Origin: Nocardioides sp. NBC_00368 | Lineage (GTDB): Bacteria > Actinomycetota > Actinomycetes > Propionibacteriales > Nocardioidaceae | Assembly (NCBI RefSeq): GCF_036090055.1 | Contig: NZ_CP107970.1 | Coordinates: forward strand, 4,218,501-4,282,500 | Direction: 5' to 3' | Length of the DNA stretch: 64,000 nucleotides | Shown: one piece after another, positions 26,131 through 35,286 of the stretch | Layout: each line of letters starts with the position of its first letter | How positions within the stretch are numbered: position 1 is the first letter of the stretch | The notes under the pieces: generated by a model | Seen by the model: the letters and a program-made list of their open reading frames with translations, nothing else | Databases searched by the model: none | What the model was told of the DNA's origin: nothing | Position numbers and translations under genes: made by a program

Positions 26131-27132
26131 TTACCCGCTGGTGGGTCTCGAGTCCCAGCGGAGGGCCGCACCGTGGCCCCGGAACCAGCCGACCGCCCGT
26201 CCGTCGACCGCGAGACAGAAGTGATGGTCCGCGTCGGGTGGGTTGGGCGCCCCGGCGGCGAGGGACGGAATCACCCGGGGACCCTCCAGGCTGATCCAGT
26301 GGCAGCGGCCGGCCGCCACGAGCGTACGCATGCGGGTCTCGAGCTCGGCTCGATCGTGCTCGTCCAGGTAGGCCGCGGCTGCGCTGTGATGGACCACCGG
26401 GGTGCCGCCCGAGGCGGCGGCGATCTCCAGCGCGTCGTCCAGCCGGTCGAGCATGTCGCCGGCGAGGAGCCGGGGCGGCTCGGCCCGGGTCACCTCGATC
26501 GCCGCGGCCAGACGGTCGCGGCGCTCGTCGTGACCCGGCCAGATCAGGGTGAGCAGCCAGCTCATGTCCTCCTCGTCGGTGACGTCGAGCGGGTTGAGGT
26601 CGATCCCGACGCGGGCGGTGATACGCGGATGCGCGACCGGGACCGGGACCGGCCCGAGCGACGGGATCCGGAGCATCGGCCCGCCCGAGCCGCGGAGCTC
26701 GCCCGCGCCGTCCCAGCGGTAGTCGTAGCGGTCGGGATAGAGGCAGAGCCCGGCGCTGGCGCCGAGCTCGACGAGGGCGACCGGACCGTTTCCGAGCATG
26801 CCGAGCGCCGGGATCAGCGCAGTCAGCCGGGCGACCTCGTTGGTCTGCGTACGCCGGGAGAGGATCGTCGCGCGTACCGCCGGCCACTCGGGTCCGAGGA
26901 GCATCGCCCGCAGGTCGTCGTAGGGCCCGGGCTCCAGGCCGTGCCACCGAGCCGCGGCGAAGACGAGGTTGGCCTGCTGCTTCAGCGTCGGCAGGTCGCT
27001 CAGCACCCGGAGCACCTCCGGGTCGTCGGCGACGCTGCTCGCCCAGGCGAGATAGCAGGGCGAGGTGGACATCTCGGCGGCGTGGAGCAGGTAGCTCGCT
27101 CGGATGTCGGTCAGGTCGTTCAGCGGCAGCAT
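26131..27132 (-). CDS. DUF2332-family protein
   Basis: The 333-residue product starts at the ATG at 27132, directly after GAGGAGG, a strong ribosome-binding site; the frame stays open upstream but nothing supports an earlier start. The sequence matches the DUF2332 family by its core ALIPALGMLGNGPVALVELG, followed by GASAGLCLYPDRYDYRW, which resembles a methyltransferase glycine loop, and by LSLIWPGHDERRDRL-type sequence near the middle. Later HHSAAAAYL and WISLEGPRV fit. The family is found mainly in actinobacteria and has no firm biochemical role; a SAM-dependent activity is a guess. It is divergent from the HTH-citrate-synthase-like gene. Confidence 0.82.
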   Translation of the reverse strand: MLPLNDLTDIRASYLLHAAEMSTSPCYLAWASSVADDPEVLRVLSDLPTLKQQANLVFAAARWHGLEPGPYDDLRAMLLGPEWPAVRATILSRRTQTNEVARLTALIPALGMLGNGPVALVELGASAGLCLYPDRYDYRWDGAGELRGSGGPMLRIPSLGPVPVPVAHPRITARVGIDLNPLDVTDEEDMSWLLTLIWPGHDERRDRLAAAIEVTRAEPPRLLAGDMLDRLDDALEIAAASGGTPVVHHSAAAAYLDEHDRAELETRMRTLVAAGRCHWISLEGPRVIPSLAAGAPNPPDADHHFCLAVDGRAVGWFRGHGAALRWDSRPTSG

Positions 27133-27246
27133 GGCGCCTCCTCCTCGGACGGGTCGAGAGCTCACCGTGCCGCCGCAGGACCGGGTGGCGCGATGTCGAT
27201 CGAGTCGACATGGCGCCGGAGCCGTTCCGTGGGCGAGAGTGTGGTC

Positions 27247-28327
27247 GTGACGGAGTGGATCACGACGCGGGAGGCGGCTCAGCGCCTCGGGGTGAAGCGC
27301 ACGACGCTCTACACCTATGTCAGCCGGCAACTGCTCACCCGGCGACGCAGCGGCGGCGAGAGCCTGTTCGACCGCGCCGAGATCGACGCGCTGGCCAGCA
27401 CCCGTCACCATCCCGGCTCCCCGCTCGGCGTGCTGCCGATGCGCTCGGTCCGCTCGAACGTGAGCGAGGTACGCGAGGGCGAGCTGTTCCTGCGCGGAGT
27501 GCCCCTCGCCGATCTCGCCGACGAGCCGGTTGGACGAGGTGGCCGATCTCGTCCTGGGCCCAACCCCCTCGGTGGCCGTCGAGGTCCCCGCCCACCTGGC
27601 TGCGCTGCCGCTCGACCGCCGGCTCCCCGCACTGGCGCAGTGGGCGGGGTCCCACGGCGAGTGGGTCGGGCCGGCCGCGGCTGCCGGCGTCGCCAAGGGC
27701 CTGCTCCGGGCGGCACCGCTCGCGCTCCGCGGCCGCGCCGACCGGGACCGACCGACGCCCGAGACGATCTTCGCCGCCGTCGCCGGGCGTCCGGGAGGCC
27801 CTCGGGAGGTCGCCACGCTCAACACCACGCTGGTCGCGCTCGTCGACCACGGCCTGGCCGCCTCGGTGGTCGCGGCCCGGGTCGCGGCCTCGGCGCGAGC
27901 CTCGGCGTACGACTGCCTGGTCGCCGGGTACGCCACGCTCTCCGGTCAGCTGCACGGTGGCATCGGCCGGTCGGCTCTCGCCGCGCTGCGGGACGGCCCG
28001 CCGGCCGACCCGAGCAGCCCCGTGCCCGGCTTCGGGCACTGGCGCCATCCCGAGGGTGATCCGCGGGCCGATGCGATCCTCGCTCGGCTCGCGCTCGTCG
28101 ACGGCTCCGCGCCGATCCTGGCGCACCTGGACGCGATCGCCGCGCGCACCGATCGCCGCCCCAACATCGACGGAGCCCTCGCCGCGCTGATCCTCACCTG
28201 CGATCTGCCCGACGCCGCGGCGGAGGTGTTCTTTCAGGTGGGCCGTACGGTCGGCCTCGCGGCGCACGTCGTCGAGGAGTCCGCGGAGGATCCGCTGCGC
28301 TGGCGCGCGACCGATCCCACCGCCTGA
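27247..28327 (+). pseudogene. HTH-citrate synthase-like gene with apparent frameshift
   Basis: The 5' part (from GTG 27247) encodes an excisionase/MerR-like HTH (TTREAAQRLGVKRTTLYTYV) and then REGELFLRGVPLADLADEP, the usual lead-in of citrate-synthase-like proteins. At about 27525-27530 the homology passes to the +1 frame, where LDEVADLVLG onward continues to 28327. Citrate synthase residues are kept in the second part: the histidine in SGQLHGGIG, the histidine and arginine of FGHWRHPEGDPRAD, and the aspartate in PNIDGALAAL. No stop interrupts either frame near the junction. It is a recent one-base indel, a sequencing error, or two proteins with a TTG restart at 27530. Intact relatives are about 360 residues. 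Confidence 0.7.
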
Positions 28328-28335
28328 CCCGCGCA

Positions 28336-29349
28336 TCAGCCCGCGGCCGGCCGCTCGCTGTCGAGCTGGTCCATGAACTGGGCGGGGTAGCGATCGCCGC
28401 GCGCGGCACCGACGGGCACCGCGGCGTCGATGCGGGCGAGGTCGGCCTCGTCGAGCTCGACGGCGTTCGCCCCGGCCATGGACTCGACCTGGCTCACCCG
28501 ACGCGAGCCGATGACCGGGACGATGTGCTCGCCGCGGGCCGCGACCCAGGCGATCGCCAGCTGCGCCAGGGTGACTCCCTTGGCCGCGGCGATCTCCTCC
28601 AGGGTGACCAGCAGGGCGCGGTTGTGGTCGAGGTTGTCGCCCTGGAAGCGCGGCATGTGCGCGAGGGCACCGCCGAGCGCGCCACTGCCGCCGATCAGGC
28701 CGCGGCCGAGGACGCTGTAGGCGGTGATGCCGATGCCCAGCTCGTTGCAGGTGTCGAGGATGCCGTTGGTCTCGATCTCACGGCTGAGCAGGGAGTACTC
28801 GATCTGCAGGTCGCTGATCGGGGCCACCGCGGCGGCCCGCCGCAGGGTGTCGGCGCTGACCTCGCTGAGCCCGATGTGGCGTACGTAGCCCGCCTCCACC
28901 AGCTCGTGGACCGCACCCACGGTCTCCTCGATCGGCACCTGCGGGTCCAGGCGGGCGGGGCGGTAGATGTCGATGTGATCGGTCCCGAGCCGCTGCAGCG
29001 AGTAGGTCAGGAACGACTTCACCGCCTCGGGACGGCCGTCGAATCCGACCGGCAGCCCGACCGGGGTGAGCAGGGCGCCGAACTTCACCGAGAGCACCAC
29101 GTCGTCGCGGCTGCGCTCGCGCAGCGCCCGAGCGATGAGCATCTCGTTGTGACCGGCGCCGTAGAAGTCCCCGGTGTCGATGAGGGTCCCGCCGGCGTCG
29201 AGATAGGCATGGATCACGGCGACGCCGTCGGCGTCGTCCACGGCACCGTACGCACCGGACAGGCTCATCCCGCCGAGCGCGGGCGAGGTCACCATGGGCC
29301 CGGTCGCACCGAGCCGCCTGTTGCTGAACATGAGGTTGGAAGTCGTCAT
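28336..29349 (-). CDS. aldo/keto reductase
   Basis: The 337-residue product starts at the ATG at 29349 after GGAGAC. It is an NADPH-dependent TIM-barrel oxidoreductase of the aldo/keto reductase superfamily. The family features GGTLIDTGDFYGAGHNEMLIARAL (catalytic Asp and Tyr), VVLSVKFG (catalytic Lys), HIGLSEVSADTLRRA and VIGSRRVSQVESM are present. Substrate is probably an aldehyde or ketone, but it cannot be named. It is divergent from an XRE regulator starting about 100 bp away, which is the likely controller. Confidence 0.93.
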   Translation of the reverse strand: MTTSNLMFSNRRLGATGPMVTSPALGGMSLSGAYGAVDDADGVAVIHAYLDAGGTLIDTGDFYGAGHNEMLIARALRERSRDDVVLSVKFGALLTPVGLPVGFDGRPEAVKSFLTYSLQRLGTDHIDIYRPARLDPQVPIEETVGAVHELVEAGYVRHIGLSEVSADTLRRAAAVAPISDLQIEYSLLSREIETNGILDTCNELGIGITAYSVLGRGLIGGSGALGGALAHMPRFQGDNLDHNRALLVTLEEIAAAKGVTLAQLAIAWVAARGEHIVPVIGSRRVSQVESMAGANAVELDEADLARIDAAVPVGAARGDRYPAQFMDQLDSERPAAG

Positions 29350-29450
29350 GTCTCCAGCGTGCGGGCGGATCGGGGCGTACGGCAGGCCGGGCACATCCAG
29401 GGACTCGCGCTCCCTGGCTGGGGCTCGACCACCCCCTGATACTGGGAGAC

Positions 29451-30278
29451 GTGATCGACCGCGACGGCCTCGCCGACTTCCTCCGCCGGCGCCGGGCGCT
29501 CGTCCGCCCGGCCGATGTCGGCCTGCCCGACGGGGTGCGGCGGCGCACGCCCGGCCTCCGGCGGGAGGAGGTCGCCATCCTCGCCGGCGTCTCCACCGAC
29601 CACTACACCCGACTCGAGCAGGCCCGCGGCTCGGCGCCGTCGGCGCAGGTGGTGAAGGCGATCGCCCGCGCGCTGCAGTGCGACGAGGACCAGCGCGACC
29701 ACCTCTACTACCTGGCCGGGATGACTCCGCCTCCGCGTCGAGGCCACGTACGTCCCGGGCTGATCGCGCTCGCCAACCGGCTGACCGACCTGCCGGTCGT
29801 GATCTGCACCGACCTCGGTGAGGTCGTCTTCTTCAACCCGCTCGCCGAGCTGCTCCTGGCTCATCTCGTCGGGGAGGGCGAGCGCGGGAGCAACATGGTC
29901 TGGCGCTGGTTCACCGACCGGGCGTTCCGCGCGATGCCGGAGGAGGACTGGCCACGCATCTCCGCGGCCCACGTGAGCGATCTGCGCGCGACGTACGCCC
30001 GCCGCTCCGGCGACACCGACGTCACCTCCCTCGTCGAGGACCTGCTCGCCGCCAGCGAGGAGTTCCGACGGCTCTGGGAGCGGCACGAGGTGGGCGTACG
30101 CCGCACCGACCGGAAGACGTTCCTGCATCCTCGGGTCGGCGCGGTGACCGTCCGCTGCGAGGTGCTCGTGACCGAGGGTCACGAGGTCCAGCTGCTCGCC
30201 CACTTTCCCGCTGAGGGCACCGATGCCGCGGAGAAGCTCGAGCTGCTCGGCGTCATCGGGACTCAGGCGTTCAGCTGA
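29451..30278 (+). CDS. XRE-family regulator with MmyB-like ligand domain
   Basis: The 275-residue product has an N-terminal helix-turn-helix (about 25-85) with TPGLRREEVAILAGVSTDHYTRLEQARG, highly typical of the actinobacterial MmyB group. The C-terminal domain (about 100-270) contains VVICTDLGEVVFFNPLAELL and DPWPRI-type sequence of the MmyB PAS-like ligand-binding fold. It starts at a GTG preceded by GGGAGAC. Its divergent position next to the aldo/keto reductase is the common arrangement for this family, where the regulator represses the neighbouring dehydrogenase. The ligand may be a fatty acid or xenobiotic, which is inference. Confidence 0.92.
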   Translation: MIDRDGLADFLRRRRALVRPADVGLPDGVRRRTPGLRREEVAILAGVSTDHYTRLEQARGSAPSAQVVKAIARALQCDEDQRDHLYYLAGMTPPPRRGHVRPGLIALANRLTDLPVVICTDLGEVVFFNPLAELLLAHLVGEGERGSNMVWRWFTDRAFRAMPEEDWPRISAAHVSDLRATYARRSGDTDVTSLVEDLLAASEEFRRLWERHEVGVRRTDRKTFLHPRVGAVTVRCEVLVTEGHEVQLLAHFPAEGTDAAEKLELLGVIGTQAFS

Positions 30279-30290
30279 TCGAGATCGGGC

Positions 30291-31508
30291 CTATCCCCGG
30301 AAGTGCATCACCCAGCGCAGGATGACGAACCTCAGCAGCGTGGCGGTCGCGTTGGCCGCGAAGAGGACGACCAGCTCGGTCGTGTGAGCAGCGCCCGGAG
30401 CCGCCGCGTGCAGGGCGGCGAGCGAACCGGAGGTGAGCCCGAGACCGAGCCCGAAGGCGATCAGGCCGGCGGCGTGGTGCTTGACGATGCCCTGGCGTCT
30501 CGAGATCCCGAAGGTGAGCCGGCGGTTGGCGGCGGTGTTGGCGACCGCGGTGACCAGCAGCGCGACCAGGTTGGCGGCCTGAGCGCCGACCGAGACGCGA
30601 AGCAGGAGATAGAGCACCAGATAGGCGAGCGTGCTCATCACCCCGATCGCCGCGAACGTCACCAGCTGCTCCGGCAGACCCTTCTTCCGGGCCTCCGGCA
30701 CTGCCGTCGGCGAGCCTGTCGAGACCACCTCGCGCAGGTCGATCCGCCCGGAGACGAGTCCCCTGAGGAGCCGGGCGACGCCGCGTACGTCCTCCTTGAC
30801 CGTCGCAGCGATGTCGACCCGGGAGTCCGGGTCGTCGACCCAGTCGACCGGGACCTCGTGGATGCGCAGCCCGGCCTCGGAGGCGAGCACGAGCAGCTCG
30901 GTGTCGAAGAACCAGCTGTCGTCCTCGACGAGTGGGAGCAGCTGCTCGGCGACATCGCGGCGGATCGCCTTGAAGCCGCACTGGGCGTCGGTGAACCGCG
31001 CCGCCAGCACCGTATGCAGGAGCAGGTTGTAGCCCTTGGACAGGAGGTCCCGCTTCGGGCCGCGCTGGATCCGGCTGCCGTGCGCGAGCCGCGTGCCGAT
31101 CGCCAGGTCGGAGTGGCCCGAGAGCAGCGGCGCCAGCAGCGGCGCCAGGGCGCGCAGGTCGGTCGAGAGATCGACGTCCATGTAGCCGACGACCTCTGCC
31201 TGTGAGGTGGACCAGGCAGCCTTGAGCGCCCGACCGCGGCCCTTCTCGTCCAGGTGGATCGCCCGGACCCGGGGAAGTTCGTCGGCCAGCCGTTCGGCGA
31301 TCAGCCAGGTGCCGTCGTTACTCGCGTTGTCGGCGATGGTGATCGTCGCGTCGTAGGGTAGGCGGCGGAGATAGGCGTCGAGGTAACGTACGGCTCCCTC
31401 CAGGCCCTTCTCCTCGTTGTAGACCGGGATCACCAGGTCGACCGCCGTCTGCAGCCGCTTCTCGTCGAGGACCGACCCGCCGTCAGAGAGCTCCGTTCCC
31501 GCGGTCAC
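30291..31508 (-). CDS. GT2 glycosyltransferase with GtrA membrane domain
   Basis: The 405-residue product begins at the GTG that overlaps the upstream stop (GTGA). Residues 15-245 form a family-2 glycosyltransferase like polyprenyl-phosphate sugar synthases, with VDLVIPVYNEEKGLE, ITIADNASNDGTW, the metal-binding DVDLSTD and QCGFKAIRR. Residues about 275-405 have four membrane helices of the GtrA type, ending RFVILRWVMHFR. Such fusions make a lipid-phosphate sugar and may help flip it outward. The partner downstream user is the GT39 enzyme encoded directly before it in the same operon. Confidence 0.9.
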   Translation of the reverse strand: MTAGTELSDGGSVLDEKRLQTAVDLVIPVYNEEKGLEGAVRYLDAYLRRLPYDATITIADNASNDGTWLIAERLADELPRVRAIHLDEKGRGRALKAAWSTSQAEVVGYMDVDLSTDLRALAPLLAPLLSGHSDLAIGTRLAHGSRIQRGPKRDLLSKGYNLLLHTVLAARFTDAQCGFKAIRRDVAEQLLPLVEDDSWFFDTELLVLASEAGLRIHEVPVDWVDDPDSRVDIAATVKEDVRGVARLLRGLVSGRIDLREVVSTGSPTAVPEARKKGLPEQLVTFAAIGVMSTLAYLVLYLLLRVSVGAQAANLVALLVTAVANTAANRRLTFGISRRQGIVKHHAAGLIAFGLGLGLTSGSLAALHAAAPGAAHTTELVVLFAANATATLLRFVILRWVMHFRG

Positions 31509-33547
31509 GAGTCGGTCCCGGTGGTCGAGCCTGTCGAGACCAGGTCGTAGACGGTGCTGTTGCCGATGGTGGTCTGGGTGAAGTTCTCCTCCACCCAGGC
31601 GCTGATCTCGGAGGCGCTGGAGGTCTCGCCGCCGCCACGCATGCCGCCCATCCCGCCGCCGGAGATGAAGTAGTGGATCTCGCCGTCGGCGACGTACTCC
31701 TGGAACTGCTCGAGCGTGATGCTGTTCGAGGTGCCGTTGAAGCCACCGATCGCCATCACGGCCTCGCCGGTCTCCAGCTGGAGGCCGGCAGCGGTCTGGG
31801 AGCCGATCGTCGCGGCCACCCAGGTGTAGTTGCCGGCGTTGGTGCTGACCGCCTCGGCCAGCTCCTGGTCGACCTCGCCGCCGCCCATCATTCCGCCACC
31901 GCCGCGCATGCCGCCGTCTCCGCCGGGCAGCTGCTGAGGTTGCCCGTTCGCCTGCCCATTCGCCTGCCCGTTCGCCTGACCGTTCGTCCCGCCGGGCGCG
32001 CCGTTGGGCGGGGTGCCGGTCGGCGGAGTGCCGTTGAACTGGCCACCACCGGGCATGCCGCGGCCTCCCATGCCACCCATCCCGCTCTGGTAGGGACCGG
32101 CCGTCACGATCGAGCCGGTGTGAGCGGTGCCGATCGTCTGGATCGCGTACGCAGCCGGCCCGATCCCCAGCGTCACGGCTGCCGCCGCGAGCACCGCGCC
32201 CGCGGCCCGGCGGGTGAACCTGTCCGCGAGGACGAACGCGGCGGCGAGCCCGAGGCCGATGATCAGGACCGGCCAGCGCAGCGCGTCGTACGGCTGCTCG
32301 CCCGACTGCCCGAGGAGCACCCAGCCCCACACGGCGCTGCCGGCCATCGCGACCGCCAGGGTGATCCGGGCGAGGAGGCTGTCGCGCTCGCGCCACATGA
32401 CGACCGTGCCGACGACCGCGGTGATCGCGATCCACGGAGCCAGCGCGACCACGTAGTAGTCGTGGTAGATGCCCTCCATGAAGGAGAAGACCAGGCCGGT
32501 CACGAGCATCGTGGCGCCGCTGAGCATCAGCGTGGCGCGGGTCAGGTCGGTGCGGGGCGCATTGCGCAGCACGACGAGGCCGGTCACCAGGAGGAGCAGC
32601 GCCGCGGGCAGCAGCCAGGAGACCATCCCGCCGGACACACCCTGGAAGAGCCGCAGGATTCCGGCGGCGCTGGAGAAGCCCGCGTTGCCGAGGCCGCCGT
32701 AGTCGCCGCCGTTGAGTCGGCCGACGCCGTTGTAGCCCAGCGTCAGCTCGAGGAGCGAGTTGCCGGTCGAGCCGTCGATGTAGGGGCGCCAGGACTCCGG
32801 GATGAGCTCGACGATCGCGATGTACCAGCCGGCGCTGACGACCATGGCGACGAAGCAGGCGATGCCGTGGGTCAACCTCCTGCCGAACGAGCCCTTGCCC
32901 GCGATCAGGTAGACGACCGCGATCGCCGGGATGATCAGGAACGCCTGCAGCATCTTGGTGAGGAAGCCGAAGCCGAGCAGCACCCCGGCCAGCACCATCC
33001 ACCTGCCCTTGCCGGTCTCGATCGCCTTCAGCGTCGAGAACCCGGCACCGACCAGCATCAGGAGCAGCAGCGCGTCCGGATTGTTGAATCGGAACATCAG
33101 CGCCGCCGCCGGCGTCAGCGCGGTGAAGGCCCCCGCCGCGATCCCCGCCTGCCACGGCGCGACCTTCCTGACGAGGCCGTGGACCAGGCCGACCGTGGCC
33201 ACGCCCATCAGCGCCTGCGGGACCAGGATGCTCCAGGAGGAGAGCCCGAAGAGGCGTACGGACAGGCCCATCACCCACAGCGAGGCCGGCGGCTTGTCGA
33301 CCGTGATCGAGCTGCTCGCGTCGAGCGCTCCGAAGAACCATGCCTTCCAGCTCTCGCCGCCGGCCTGGGCGGCCGCGGAGTAGTACTGGTTGGCATAGCC
33401 CGACTCCGACAGCGTCCACAGGTACGCGACCGCTGTCAGGGCGAGCAGAAGGATCAGCGACGCTCGCTCAGGGGTCGGGCGCCATCGGCTGGTCGGGGGC
33501 GCCGGCTCGGGTGCCGGTCTCGTCGGCGGGTCAAGGAGTTGGGTCAT
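31505..33547 (-). CDS. GT39-type (ArnT/PMT-like) membrane glycosyltransferase
   Basis: The 680-residue product starts at the ATG at 33547. It has a Pro-rich N-terminus and about 11-12 transmembrane helices (residues 35-480). In the first loop the acidic and aromatic residues of the family appear in SSSITVDKPPASLWV. The C-terminal domain is periplasm-side and contains a Gly/Met-rich region with four NGQA-type repeats and a GGMRGGGGMMGGG stretch. The enzyme would transfer a sugar from polyprenyl-phosphate to an acceptor outside the membrane. It is translationally coupled to the GT2-GtrA gene. The acceptor (lipid, glycan or protein) is unknown. Confidence 0.9.
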   Translation of the reverse strand: MTQLLDPPTRPAPEPAPPTSRWRPTPERASLILLLALTAVAYLWTLSESGYANQYYSAAAQAGGESWKAWFFGALDASSSITVDKPPASLWVMGLSVRLFGLSSWSILVPQALMGVATVGLVHGLVRKVAPWQAGIAAGAFTALTPAAALMFRFNNPDALLLLMLVGAGFSTLKAIETGKGRWMVLAGVLLGFGFLTKMLQAFLIIPAIAVVYLIAGKGSFGRRLTHGIACFVAMVVSAGWYIAIVELIPESWRPYIDGSTGNSLLELTLGYNGVGRLNGGDYGGLGNAGFSSAAGILRLFQGVSGGMVSWLLPAALLLLVTGLVVLRNAPRTDLTRATLMLSGATMLVTGLVFSFMEGIYHDYYVVALAPWIAITAVVGTVVMWRERDSLLARITLAVAMAGSAVWGWVLLGQSGEQPYDALRWPVLIIGLGLAAAFVLADRFTRRAAGAVLAAAAVTLGIGPAAYAIQTIGTAHTGSIVTAGPYQSGMGGMGGRGMPGGGQFNGTPPTGTPPNGAPGGTNGQANGQANGQANGQPQQLPGGDGGMRGGGGMMGGGEVDQELAEAVSTNAGNYTWVAATIGSQTAAGLQLETGEAVMAIGGFNGTSNSITLEQFQEYVADGEIHYFISGGGMGGMRGGGETSSASEISAWVEENFTQTTIGNSTVYDLVSTGSTTGTDS
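31949..31993. repeat. 12-bp tandem repeat encoding NGQA units
   Basis: Near-identical 12-base units (cgcctgcccgtt and variants) encode consecutive NGQA tetrapeptides in the loop of the GT39 C-terminal domain. It is low-complexity and of no clear function. Confidence 0.7.
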
Positions 33548-33874
33548 GTCCACGAGGTTCGGACGTGGGTCTGTGGTGGTCTTACGGCGAGACTGTGTGC
33601 GTCCTATGTGCTGTGGTTCACAGCGGCCCGGTCCGGCTGCTCGACACATCCGCCTTGACTCCGGGCGATCTCCGGAACACCATCGAAGGAGGCTCGACGA
33701 CGCGCCGTACGTGTTGGAGATCACTCCCCCTCATCAACCCAAAACGAGAACACGTTCTAGGATTGAGCGTGAAACTCGCGTACGGCCTCGTAACCACCTG
33801 GTGGAACGGATTCGGAGGGTTACACGACCCCCTTTAGGCTTGCCTTAGTACTCCACGGAAGGTTGAACTCCCTT
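33548..33874. other. divergent regulatory region of GT39 and fprA
   Basis: This region between two divergent starts is lower in GC than the genes. It contains an inverted repeat AGAACACGTTCT (33748-33759... arms AGAAC/GTTCT) and a DtxR-like word at 33834-33852. I see no coding sequence. Confidence 0.5.
33834..33852. promoter_or_regulatory. possible DtxR/IdeR-like box before fprA
   Basis: TTAGGCTTGCCTTAGTACT agrees at 11 of 19 positions with the iron-box consensus as I remember it (left half best). It lies 22 bp before the fprA ATG. Iron control of a ferredoxin reductase is plausible, but the match is weak. Confidence 0.3.
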
Positions 33875-35224
33875 ATGCGTGACATCCGCGTTGCGATCGT
33901 CGGTGCCGGCCCGGCCGGCATCTACGCTGCCGACATCCTCACGAAGGAGCACCCTGGTGCGCGCGTCGACGTCATCGAGCGTCTGCCTGCCCCATACGGC
34001 CTGGTTCGCTACGGCGTGGCTCCTGACCACCCGCGAATCAAGGAGATCATCAAGGCGCTCAAGCGTGTCCTGAACCAGGACAGCATCCGGTTCATCGGCA
34101 ACGTCGACTTCGGCACCGACCTCAAGCTCGACGACCTGCACCGGTTCTACGACGCCGTCATCTTCGCCACCGGCGCGATGGCCGACCGGGAGCTCAACAT
34201 CCCGGGGATCGACCTGCCCCAGTCCTACGGCGCGGCCGACTTCGTCAGCTGGTACGCCGGGCACCCCGACGTCTCCCGCGAGTGGCCGCTCGAGGCCGAG
34301 GAGGTCGCCGTCCTCGGCGCCGGTAACGTCGCGCTCGACGTCGCCCGCATGCTGGCCAAGCCCGCCGACGAGCAGCTGGTCACCGAGGTCTCCGACAACG
34401 TCTACCAGGGCCTGAAGAAGAACCCGGCCAAGACGATCCACGTCTTCGCCCGCCGCGGCCCGGCCCACATCAAGTTCAGCCCGATGGAGCTGCGCGAGCT
34501 CTCCCACTCCCCGTCGGTCGAGGTCGTCGTCGAGGAGGAGGGCTTCGAGATCGACGAGGCCGGCGAGAAGGCGATCCAGAGCCACAAGGCGACCAAGCTC
34601 GTGGCCGACATCCTCCTGAAGTACATGGAGGCCCCCAGCGCCGGCAAGCCGCACAAGATCGTCATCCACATGATGCAGAACCCCGTCGAGATCCTCGGCG
34701 AGGACGGTCAGGTGGTCGCGCTGCGCAGCGAGAAGACCGAATACAACGGCGACGGCACCGTCTCCGGCACCGGCGAGTTCACCGACACCCCGGTCCAGGC
34801 CGTCTACCGCGCCGTCGGCTACCTCTCCGAGGCGCTCCCCGACGTGCCCTTCGACGGCGAGAACGGCGTCATCCCCAACGATGGCGGCCGCGTCCTCGGC
34901 ATCAACGGCGAGCACATCAACGGGACGTACGTCACCGGGTGGATCAAGCGCGGACCGGTCGGCCTCATCGGCCACACCAAGTCCGACGCCAAGGAGACCA
35001 TCGACAACCTCCTCCACGACCTCGACAAGCTCGAGCCGGCCGAGCACGGCTCGCCCGCGGCGGTCCTCGAGCACCTGTCCGGCAAGGGCGTCGAGTTCAC
35101 CACCATCGAGGGCTGGGAGAAGCTCGACAACCACGAGCGCTCCCTCGGCGAGGCGCAGGGCCGCGAGCGGATCAAGGTCGTCCCGCGCGACGAGATGATC
35201 CAGATCTCCAACGCCACCCACTGA
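33875..35224 (+). CDS. fprA: ferredoxin-NADP reductase (adrenodoxin-reductase type)
   Basis: The 449-residue FAD enzyme passes electrons from NADPH to ferredoxins serving P450s and other oxygenases. The FAD motif is VAIVGAGPAGIYAADIL, followed by RLPAPYGLVRYGVAPDHPRIK, a hallmark of the adrenodoxin reductase family. The NADPH motif is VAVLGAGNVALDVARML, and the C-terminal YVTGWIKRGPVGLIGHTK closes the active site. The ATG at 33875 is preferred to the TTG at 33863. It could feed the P450 at 1.4-2.7 kb. A strong bidirectional terminator follows. Confidence 0.96.
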   Translation: MRDIRVAIVGAGPAGIYAADILTKEHPGARVDVIERLPAPYGLVRYGVAPDHPRIKEIIKALKRVLNQDSIRFIGNVDFGTDLKLDDLHRFYDAVIFATGAMADRELNIPGIDLPQSYGAADFVSWYAGHPDVSREWPLEAEEVAVLGAGNVALDVARMLAKPADEQLVTEVSDNVYQGLKKNPAKTIHVFARRGPAHIKFSPMELRELSHSPSVEVVVEEEGFEIDEAGEKAIQSHKATKLVADILLKYMEAPSAGKPHKIVIHMMQNPVEILGEDGQVVALRSEKTEYNGDGTVSGTGEFTDTPVQAVYRAVGYLSEALPDVPFDGENGVIPNDGGRVLGINGEHINGTYVTGWIKRGPVGLIGHTKSDAKETIDNLLHDLDKLEPAEHGSPAAVLEHLSGKGVEFTTIEGWEKLDNHERSLGEAQGRERIKVVPRDEMIQISNATH

Positions 35225-35239
35225 CGCACGGCGTACGCC

Positions 35240-35274
35240 GCGGGGCCGGCCATCCAAGGGATGGCCGGCCCCGC
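35240..35274. terminator. bidirectional terminator between fprA and vapC
   Basis: A perfect 14-bp stem (GCGGGGCCGGCCAT with its complement) and a 7-base loop lie 15 bp after the fprA stop and 12 bp before the convergent vapC stop. TTCTGTT follows on the plus strand. Confidence 0.85.
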
Positions 35275-35286
35275 TTCTGTTCGCGG

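Noticed and set aside
27133..27936. Upstream extension of the DUF2332 frame
   Set aside because: The ATG at 27132 has an excellent Shine-Dalgarno and the extra segment is antisense to the citrate-synthase-like gene.
30291..33419. A single 1042-codon reading of the GT2 gene extended through the GT39 gene
   Set aside because: The upstream part is a shadow of GT39. The true GT2 start is the GTG overlapping the GT39 stop at 31505-31508.
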